Positions 56,439 to 64,000 of a stretch of 64,000 nt of DNA are shown in pieces (position 1 is the first letter of the stretch; every line of letters starts with the position of its first letter). Under the pieces are notes generated by a model. That model was not told the origin of the DNA and ran no database searches. It was given only the letters and a program-made list of their open reading frames with translations. Source of the stretch: Toxorhynchites rutilus septentrionalis. Its lineage: Eukaryota > Arthropoda > Insecta > Diptera > Culicidae. The stretch spans positions 178,195,788 through 178,259,787 of the forward strand of contig NC_073746.1 in the NCBI RefSeq assembly GCF_029784135.1. The letters are read 5' to 3'. A program made the translations under genes and the position numbers.

Positions 56439-58313
56439 TTAGGACACTTTTTGTGACGACTCCTCATAGCGGCATGTGTCAGCTGTCCACTGTAAACAGA
56501 GAGGGTGCGCAACGCCATCAAGTTTCAATTCGACTGCCAAATCGTTCTCAAGCAGCGTCAATGACGAACCATCGTCAAGAAAAGCGTATGTTTCGATTTT
56601 AACTCCATGACCATACAATATAACGGGCACATATCGAAAAAGAACTTCCGTATAATCGCTACGATGAATATTGCAATTGTGCTCAGCAACCGACGTGGTT
56701 CTCGGCTGTGGTGTCGCAGTTATCTGCTCGAAATTTTGAGGCTGTGGCGTTCGCGGTTTAAACGATGAATTGTTGTGCAACAGCTGATGGTGTTTACTGG
56801 TACACCCACTAACTCCGCACTCATTTTTTGATTTGCAGAATCCTCTATGTTTCTTGAGGCAACATCGGCAAAGTTTGCGTTCTCTCACATTCTGCCATCG
56901 CGTAGAGTGATCAAAACTCAAGAACTTCTTGCAGCGCTCCACTGAAACACAGGTTCCGTTGCAGATACAACAGGTTGCATGTTGATCCTCACTGATTTGC
57001 TTTCGGTCTGACAATAAAGGCGTTTCATGGTGTGAATTGAGGAAACCATCATCTTTTCGACCGCGTCTTGTCTTCGATTCAGCAAATGTGGTCAACGAGG
57101 GAATCGTTACAGTGCTTGCGGCTTCCGCTAAGCTGTTAAGCATTTCGCTGAAGTCACCTAGTGATACTTGGTTCTTGCCCTGACGATACATGGCCCAATT
57201 TAATTTGATCATTGGAGGCAAACGATCCACAAGTTCCTGTAACAGAGTGATGTTGTACAGGTACTCATCTAGATTACATGCATGGACTGTAGCAACCATG
57301 TTCCGAACAGCCACTGCGAAATCCACTATTGATCCCAACTTGTCGACCTTTGGTGCTGGCAATGTATGAATCTTCCGGATTACTGAATGAACGATTATCT
57401 CCGGGCGACCGAATAACATTCTTAGTGTAGATATGACATTGTCCACATTCATCGCATGGAGCAACTGACTCCTAACAGACTCTTTTGCTTTGCCTCGTAG
57501 GCATTTCTGTAGTCGGATTATATTTTCCTCCTGACTGAAACCGCACACCCGTGTTGTGCTCTCGAAAGTCGCTACGAAAAGGGGCCATTCTTCTGGATCA
57601 CCATCGAAAGTTGGCAGATCCCTGGGTATGGCCTGGCGTGCAGCAATCTGGCTCCGGTTCAACATTATCAAATCAACCTCTGCGTCAGCATGATCATCGT
57701 GGTTTGGATGAAACGGAGGTGCGCTCGGCCGTAGATGTGAATTAATTGGAGATGAATGACTTACTGGGGCTCCGAGGAGATCAGTGTTCACGACATTATG
57801 CTCCAACAGTGCGGAAGATCCACCAGCGGCTTCCATCATAATTTCGTATTTCCTCTGAAGATATTTTCGCTCGAGAGCCTTTTCTTCTTCAAGCATTTTC
57901 ATCCGTATCTCTGCTTGTACCGTTGGCAAACTTCCTTCACTGTTCCTATCATTCTGCTGTATCATCCTGTTTGACGGTCCAGGGGCAAACAAACTGTTGG
58001 GATCTAAATTCTCCATTGTCGTCCTCGTTGTTCCCTTTTGGGTTCTTGTTGCCTGCTGAAATTCGACGGCAGCTTCTTGGGACTGCGTGGGTGGGTTACC
58101 TTGATGAGAGACTTGTTCTTTGGATTTGGCTGCTTTTTTAGCTTCCGTGCATTGTAGGCAGCTCCAGTCGTGGTTCTCAACATCTTCCGTCACTCCCACA
58201 CAGTCGAAATGGTACCAAATGCTACAATCGTCGCATTGGACCATCCGGCTGTTATCGTACTTTTTGCAGATAGGACAACTATAATCCTGTGGTGGAGTTC
58301 GATCGATTGGCAT
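56439..58313 (-). pseudogene. BEL/Pao gag and protease with N-terminal PHD finger
   Basis: 624 codons. Residues 13-55 form a C4HC3 PHD finger (C13, C16, C27, C30, H35, C38, C52, C55). About 230-410 is the Pao-type gag domain (LPTFDGDPEEWPLFVATFES...). About 455-525 is a cysteine/histidine-rich knuckle (CCICNGTC...CRCCLKKH...GCTSKHHQLLH). An aspartic protease with FLDDGSSLTLL follows near residue 580. The frame stops at TAA within the protease region, then continues in the same frame into pol. Gag would assemble the particle and the protease would process it. Confidence 0.92.
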
Positions 58314-58350
58314 CTTTCAATTTTGTCCGGGAAAACGAAAATTTTAATAA

Positions 58351-58971
58351 TGTTGCAGAGTGCAACAAACGAAACAATTTCCTAAATGATAACTTGTAAA
58401 CTTTATTACAGAGTTAAAATTTTCCTGTAAATTACATTTGTTTCTTAGTACATATTTTTTAGGTTATTTAATCTATGCTTACGTTTGTGGGTTTCGTGGA
58501 ATTCGTTGCATTCGTTCCCTGAACTATATTGAATGGAACCTGAATAGGTACACCTGTATATATCAACAATTAGTAGGCTATTTTGAGCCATTTATTATAT
58601 AAAATACCTCAAATTCGAGTATCTCGCACGACCTCACGGAATATAAGTGGAGACAATCAATCAACCTACACCTGAGCGATTAATTTATTATTATTCGAAT
58701 TCTTATAAAGTTTTATTGGTTTCTAACTTACTTCAAGCTTCAAACGGAATAGGATACAGTAATTCAAAGAAATTTATAAATTGGATATAAAGAATTCAGA
58801 AACCACTTTAGTAATCAAGCCACGTTTTTCCACTATCTATTGTAATTTTTTCTACTTGTCAACCGACTAAGCGAACTAATTTTAAGGTTTGATCAAAACA
58901 AGGTTTGAGTGTGTCAGTTAGACCTTATAGCTGGTTTGAAGGTGCGTTGCTACACGAGGGGTGTCGCAACA
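58351..58971 (-). repeat. BEL element 5' LTR
   Basis: 621 bp, the partner of 52065-52685. Transcription would start in this copy and run leftward. Confidence 0.95.
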
Positions 58972-59182
58972 CTCGGAGATAATCGAGTTGAAGACGATTT
59001 GACACTTATAATAATTCTAATAAAATCATTAAAATTAACTGCAATATCAGTGGCAGATACATAGTCTCTTTCAACAAGACGAATAAATGTTTGAAAGGTC
59101 ACCTACTGATGTCTCTGGTTGAAAGCAACCACAACCACAAAGAACTTGTGAAAGAAAATAAGAGTGCAATCCTTTATGAATA

Positions 59183-60358
59183 AAGGGTGTGTCACATCAA
59201 ATTGCATCACGGAAAAAAACGCTGTAGAAATTCGCCCAGTAGACCGATCCTTTTGAAAATTTTAGACAGTAAAGTAAAAACTATTAAACAACTTTTGGCA
59301 TTTTCTTTTTATTCATACTTCGAGCCCAAGCCCGTATGCTCGCACCTTCCTCTTTACCCCGTCCATAAGGTTCTGTACAACGTTAGGTTGTAGTTTTTTT
59401 TGAACAGAAATCCATTTTCTCTTGAAGTCCGCCTCCGATTTGACAACTTTTGGGTTCTTCCGGAGGGCCTGCTTCATAATCGCCCAATATTTCTCTATTG
59501 GGCGAAGCTCCGGCCCGTTGGGCGGGTTCATTTCCTTTTGCACGAAGGTGACCCCGTTGGCTTCGTACCACTCCAACACATCCTTTGAATAGTGGCACGA
59601 AGATCCGGCCAGAAGATGGTCGGGCCCTCGTGCTGCTTCAATAGTGGTAGTAAGCGCTTCTGTAGGCACTCCTTAAGGTAAACCTGCCCGTTTACCGTGC
59701 CGGTCATCACGAAGGGGGCGCTCCGCTTTCCGCAAGAGCAGATCGCTTGCCACACCATGTACTTTTTGGTAAACTTGGATAGTTTCTGCTGGCGAATCTC
59801 CTCCGGAACGCTGAATTTGTCCTCTGCGGAGAAGAACAACAGGCCCGGCAGCTGACGAAAGTCCGCTTTGACGTAGGTTTCGTCGTCCATTACCAGGCAA
59901 TGCGGCTTCGTCAGCATTTCGGTGTACAGCTTCCGGGCTCGCGTCTTCCCCACCATGTTTTGCCTTTCGTCGCGGTTAGGAGCCTTCTGAACCTTGTATG
60001 TACGCAGGCCCTCCCACTGCTTGGTCCGCTGGACGAATGAACTTGACAAATTCAGCTTATTGGCGACATCCCGGACCGAACTTCTCGGATCACGTCTAAA
60101 CTGCTTAACTACGCGTTGTGCTCTTTTTCACTGACGGAGCATCCATTTTTGCCGTTCTTCACCTTCCGGTCGATGGTTAGGTTCTCGAAGTATCGTTTTA
60201 GTACTCTGCTGACCGTGGATTGGACGATTCCCAGCATCTTACCGATGTCCCGATGTGACAACTCCGGATTCTCGAAATGAGTGCGCAGGATTAATTCACG
60301 ACGCTCTTTTTCGTTCGACGACATTTTTCCGTGATGCAATTTGATGTGACACACCCTT
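59183..60358 (-). mobile_element. ITmD37E (DD37E) DNA transposon
   Basis: The left end AAGGGTGTGTCACATCAAAT and its inverted counterpart at 60339-60358 extend for about 35 bases to the GGAAAAA block. TA flanks both sides (59181-59182 and 60359-60360). The single transposase gene is on the minus strand and is frameshifted. It sits inside the 50912-60754 hAT-like carrier, 200 bp from the BEL element. This superfamily was described mainly from mosquitoes. Confidence 0.9.
59313..60336 (-). pseudogene. DD37E transposase, frameshifted
   Basis: The start is at about 60336 (MSSNEKERRELILRTHFENPELSHRDIGKML, an HTH). A break near 60109 is followed by LRTYKVQKAPNRDERQN, CLVMDDETYVKADF (first D), KYMVWQAICSCGKRSAPFV, PTIFWPD (second D), and after a small deletion near 59600 CHYSKDVLEWYEANGV and NPPNGPELRPIEKYW (catalytic E). 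With the deletion allowed for, the D-E spacing fits 37. At least two frameshifts inactivate it. Confidence 0.88.
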
Positions 60359-60929
60359 TAGTAAGAATCCTCTCGATAGAAGGTCCAAGAGAAAGGAATC
60401 GTGTGTTACCCTGATCAAGCATTTTAGCATCATGTTCACCGACTAAACCACAAAAACTCTTCATTTTTTCTACACGAATCGTATAAATATGAAGATATTC
60501 ATAAAGTTTTGCAAACGGAGCTTTCAATATCGATTGCATGTTGAAGACAGTTATGTAAAATCTCTGCGAATACAATAATGTAAATCTCGATTCGTTCATT
60601 CGAATAAAATTATTGATGATAGTGGAATATTAAGAAGTATAAGTGTTTTCTGTATACTCAAAAAACGGTACAAATTGATAAAAAAAACGCGACAATGAAA
60701 ATCGTTCGAAAAAATGGTACTGTCCCGTTAAAAACGGTACGTTTGGTCAGTCTACTTATGTAGCTCCTAAACATCAGCTAAACTTTTGATTCTCCGGATT
60801 TAAAATCCTTTTCTAGATGTACTTTTTATTCCGGACATGGGTTTGTGAAACATAAGTATTCATTTTGATTTTTGACATTTTTTTGTCACTGGTTAGGCAC
60901 TACATTTGACAGTACACTAAATTGATGTA

Positions 60930-62195
60930 TTAGGCTGTCAAAAAAGTCCTGCGGTATTTTTTTTTGAATTTTCATTTGTTCATAAAATTAGTTACAATCA
61001 TCTGTTTTAAGTCAAATATGCGCCGTTTTGTTCGATGACTTGTTCCCAACGAGATGCCAACTTCATAATACCCCTGTTATAGAAGCTCGCTCCCTTATTG
61101 GCAAAAAACTCGGATAGCCAATTTTCACAGGCCTCTTTTGTGGCGAACTTCTGACTACCTAGCTCGTTCGCCATGGACAAAAACAGGTGGTAGTCACTTG
61201 GTACAAGGTCCGGACTATACGGCGGATGCAAAAGAACCTCCCATCCGAGCTCCCGGAGCTTCTGGCGCGTCACCAAAGAAGTGTGTGGCCTTGCGTTGTC
61301 CTGATGGAAGACAATGCGGCCTCTGTTTATCAAAGATGGCCTATTCTTCATGAGTGCTACCTTCAAGCGGTCCAGTTGTTGGCAGTACTGGTCCGAATTG
61401 AGCGTTTGGCCATAGGGAAGCAGCTCATAATAGATTATTCCTTGACAATCCCACCAAACACACAGCAGAACCTTCCTGGCCGTTAATGAGGGCTTGGCCA
61501 CCGTCTGAGCCGCTTCAGCGGGCTTCGACCACGACCGTTTGCGCTTCACGTTATCGTAAGTGACCCACTTTTCATCGCCAGTCACCATCCGCTTCAGAAA
61601 CGGGTCGATTTTGTTGCGATTCAGCAGCGATTCACATGCGTCGATACGGTCAAAGATGTTTTTTTGCGTCAACGTGTGTGGCACCCATACATCGAGCTTC
61701 TTTGTGAATCCAAGCTTCTTCAAATGGTTAATAACGGTTTGATGACTTATCCCCAGCTCTTGGCCGATGCTACGGCTGCTACTATGCCGGTCTTTCTCGG
61801 CTAATTCGCAATTTTCGACGACAGGCCTTCCGGAGCGTGGCGCATCTTCGACGACCTCTACACCAGAACGAAAACGTTGAAACCATCGTTGTGCGGTGGA
61901 AATGGAAACTGTATCGGGTCCATAAACTGCACAAATTTTATTGGCAGCTTGAGATGCATTTTTGCCTTTGTCATAGTAGTACTGTAAAATATGTCGGATT
62001 TTCTCTTCATTTTGCTCCATATTTGCGACACTATAACTCACGAACGACTTAACCAAACAAAACACTGTCAAGAACTATATTATTTATATTATATAAATAC
62101 CTTTCCAACAAGCTATAGCATGACTCGATACAATGGATACAACTAGAACTACGCGCTTACAACGGAAATACCGCAGGACTTTTTTGACAGCCTAA
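60930..62195 (-). mobile_element. mariner with uninterrupted transposase
   Basis: Inverted ends TTAGGCTGTCAAAAAAGTCC and GGACTTTTTTGACAGCCTAA flank the element, with TA on both sides (60928-60929 and 62196-62197). The ends are nearly perfect over about 30 bases. It holds one open transposase frame (61007-62071). This is the only DNA transposon in the window with an apparently complete gene. Confidence 0.93.
61007..62071 (-). CDS. mariner transposase (DD34D), open reading frame
   Basis: The frame from 62071 is 354 codons. The methionine at residue 18 (about 62020, MEQNEEKIRHILQYYYDKGK) fits the family start better and gives about 337 residues. Two HTH regions (residues about 20-70 and 90-125), the linker WVPHTLTQ, and catalytic D's in TGDEKWVTYD, HQDNARPHTS and SPDLVPSDYH are present. 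D2 to D3 spacing is 34, as in active mariners. The enzyme excises and reinserts the element at TA. Around residue 86 (VENCELAEKDRHSS) a few residues may be missing compared with relatives. Confidence 0.9.
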   Translation of the reverse strand: MTVFCLVKSFVSYSVANMEQNEEKIRHILQYYYDKGKNASQAANKICAVYGPDTVSISTAQRWFQRFRSGVEVVEDAPRSGRPVVENCELAEKDRHSSSRSIGQELGISHQTVINHLKKLGFTKKLDVWVPHTLTQKNIFDRIDACESLLNRNKIDPFLKRMVTGDEKWVTYDNVKRKRSWSKPAEAAQTVAKPSLTARKVLLCVWWDCQGIIYYELLPYGQTLNSDQYCQQLDRLKVALMKNRPSLINRGRIVFHQDNARPHTSLVTRQKLRELGWEVLLHPPYSPDLVPSDYHLFLSMANELGSQKFATKEACENWLSEFFANKGASFYNRGIMKLASRWEQVIEQNGAYLT

Positions 62196-62197
62196 TA

Positions 62198-63347
62198 ATT
62201 GTAACTATAAGTTACATTAATTCAACATGCAAAAAATGTCATTTGGTATGATATTGAATGTAATGAAAAAGTATCCGGATTCAAAAGCATTACTGTACTA
62301 TAGTTGTCCTTAGCTCAACGCCATTCTTTCAACCCTGAATATCTAGTAAGAAAAGAAGCAACAACGCGAAAAAAGCGTTATGTTATCATCTAGAAATTTA
62401 TTTTTATTCGAGACATAACAGTCAAACATTGTATCGTTGCGACGGCTGATTTTTTTCCTTCTACGGTCGGATATAATATGATGTCTATTTTGGGGTGCCC
62501 TTTAGTTAACATAACGACGGTGGAAATCAGGAGGTAACATAGCTCTATTAAGGTTAAGTTATGTGAACAACGGTTATTTGTTTGTGTTGGCTTAGTATAG
62601 GCGAACATAAGACATTTCACATATAGGCAATGTTTATACGGTAATCACATTCATTATTATCTTTCGGAACGAAAAAAGGACGATATAGAAGTTTTCTCCA
62701 GCTTTTTCAATTATGTTTAGTGCAAATATTTCATTTATTGCAAAAGCAAGAGTACCAAAACTTTAGGGGCCGAATGTGCGAGCTAGAACGATTAGATCAA
62801 CATCATAAATTACTTTGTGGTCAAAATCCACTCAAAAGAAAAACCTATGCTCATTTTTCATTTTTCCCACTCAAATTCTCCACTCTTGCTTCCACTTGAT
62901 CACTTGCCATCGTGTCGCATAAATCAGGTCGGTTTTCTCTAGCGTCAAACTATCATCGTTCTGAATAAATTTGTTACATTTTTCAACTTCCATGTTCGTA
63001 CCAGCACAGAAAGTAAAATGGCGACATGGGGGGAAATATTTTAGCCTACATTTCACTGAGTTTGCTTCCACTGGAAAACAATGTTATGAATAACAAAGCG
63101 GTTTTTCTCTCTATTTTTCTTACTCCTTTTAGAATTATTGATTTCATCTAAACTAAGAGTTTTAATATTTTCAAACGTCATATTTTCTGAATGAATTTTA
63201 TTTCTTCTTAACTAAGTATAAGTAGAGCGTAAGAATAAAACAGCTGTTCAATGGTTTATGACAGAGGAGAGAACCAAATCGAGAGCACAACTTTTCTATA
63301 TAGTAGGGGAAGGTGCTCCTGACTCGGCTCTGCGATGACATAGGGGA
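62198..63347. other. unassigned spacer
   Basis: AT-rich sequence with only short frames. No feature recognised. Confidence 0.5.
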
Positions 63348-63833
63348 GGTGGGGGTAAAACGGACATGTTAAGAAGAACTTCAATTATATCTTTGGAAAC
63401 TCATGTTTCCCAAAACTTTGATGCAGTTTCTTGCAATCCAATATACTGTTTTTATACCTCATTGGTCAAATGTTTTACAAAAAAGTGTATTGCAATGTTT
63501 TTTATTGAAATTAAAACAGACTGAAAAGAACAACATTTTTTTCGATGCGGATAATATGGAAATGTTTGAACATGAAGCGTAGAGGTTTATCGATCGCGAG
63601 TGGAATAATTTTATTCAACCAAGGTCTGAACTCATCAAGAATGTCCGTTAAATGATGAAACAACTGAATAAAACCACCTAGGAGTGATATCGTGCAGTAT
63701 AAACGGACAGACCCTCAACTATTTTGCTTTTGGTTCCAGTCAGCTTCTAAACAGTCCACATTTGGCGATTTAATTTCCATTTATAAACGCATGGCATCTC
63801 ACTCCCACTGGCCTCTGTCCGGTTTACCCCACC
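63348..63833. repeat. inverted-repeat-bounded element, probable MITE
   Basis: GGTGGGGGTAAAACGGACA (63348-63366) and TGTCCGGTTTACCCCACC (63816-63833) are imperfect inverted copies about 490 bp apart. No target duplication is obvious and no protein is encoded. Length and structure suit a MITE. The superfamily is unknown. Confidence 0.55.
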
Positions 63834-64000
63834 ATTACAATTATTTCATAATTTAAATTTTCCACTCAAAAATGAAAAATACTTTTCCTTACATACCTAA
63901 TATCGCTTCTCTGTTAACTCACAAACCGGAATATAACCATGAGCGAATAAAATTTCGATATTAAACCACTCAAAATGCTCAATATCGAAGCAGCTAAAAT

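Larger units (their letters stand above)
52065..58971 (-). mobile_element. BEL/Pao LTR retrotransposon, near-complete and young
   Basis: LTRs of 621 bp (52065-52685 and 58351-58971) begin TGTTGC and end GCAACA, and by eye differ at a single base (near 52098 versus 58384). A CTCGG target duplication flanks them (52060-52064 and 58972-58976). The minus strand carries a gag-pol reading frame from 58313 to about 52722. A G-rich polypurine tract (GGGGGGGC) borders the 3' LTR. I see no clear TGG-type primer-binding site after the 5' LTR. One in-frame TAA and a terminal frameshift disable the polyprotein. Confidence 0.95.
50912..60754. mobile_element. hAT-like element containing BEL and ITmD37E insertions
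   Basis: The left end TAGGCTGACCAAA and the right end TTTGGTCAGTCTA are inverted, and the similarity continues inward (CGGGACA and TGTCCCG blocks). Flanking octamers CTTATGCA (50904-50911) and CTTATGTA (60755-60762) differ by one transition. After removing the BEL element (52065-58971) and the ITmD37E element (59183-60358), about 1.75 kb remains, with a LINE fragment but no transposase. It is therefore a non-autonomous carrier. Confidence 0.75.

Noticed and set aside
1..64000. CRISPR arrays, bacterial operons or a phage
   Set aside because: No spaced direct repeats of CRISPR type, no ribosome-binding-site-led gene runs; all signals are of insect nuclear repeats.

Overview
This is an insect nuclear genome window, most likely from a mosquito (Culicidae, possibly Aedini). 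The evidence is the transposon mix: a DD37E ITm element of the type known from mosquitoes, a BEL/Pao LTR element, R1-, I- and Jockey-type LINEs, mariners, rosa-type DD41D elements, and hAT elements with long nested inserts. Base composition is AT-rich. I see no intact cellular gene. Almost every long reading frame belongs to a mobile element or a pseudogene.

Layout. 493-9116 is one hAT-type element with a perfect 8-bp target duplication. It carries a broken hAT transposase, a chimeric mariner (4814-6005) and two members of a family I call the GACGTAG family. 9843-11059 is a second hAT. 11.1-12.6 kb holds a decayed 12-bp tandem repeat. 12.8-15.6 kb has three GACGTAG copies. 18240-22064 is a 5'-truncated R1-clade LINE with a 15-bp target duplication. 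Tc1 and I-clade fragments follow (22.1-24.0 kb), then a GACGTAG copy with an H2B pseudogene (24472-25821), a pogo-like fragment, and 26695-28540, an internally deleted relative of the 493-9116 hAT. 28.6-41.4 kb contains five more GACGTAG copies, a Ty1/copia remnant split by a TTAA MITE, and (38951-41439) a copy with H2A pseudogenes. 41.8-48.6 kb has a Jockey-like fragment, a tRNA-like SINE head, a rosa-type element and a 3.7-kb hAT with nested mariner and LINE pieces. 49.4-50.6 kb is another H2B-bearing GACGTAG copy. 50912-60754 is a hAT-like element holding a near-complete BEL/Pao retrotransposon (52065-58971) and an ITmD37E element (59183-60358). 60930-62195 is a mariner with an uninterrupted transposase. 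The last 1.8 kb has only an inverted-repeat element.

The most unusual feature is the GACGTAG family: about eleven copies or partial copies, with ends built around a GACGTAG/CTACGTC palindrome. They carry decayed replication-dependent histone genes (H2A in one, the C-terminal half of H2B in three), with the histone mRNA 3' stem-loop and a downstream AAAGAG element still visible. Two other copies keep a TATA box and initiator at canonical spacing. The family looks like a repeat that captured, or was built from, histone-cluster DNA. I do not recognise it as a described element class, and how it moves is unknown.
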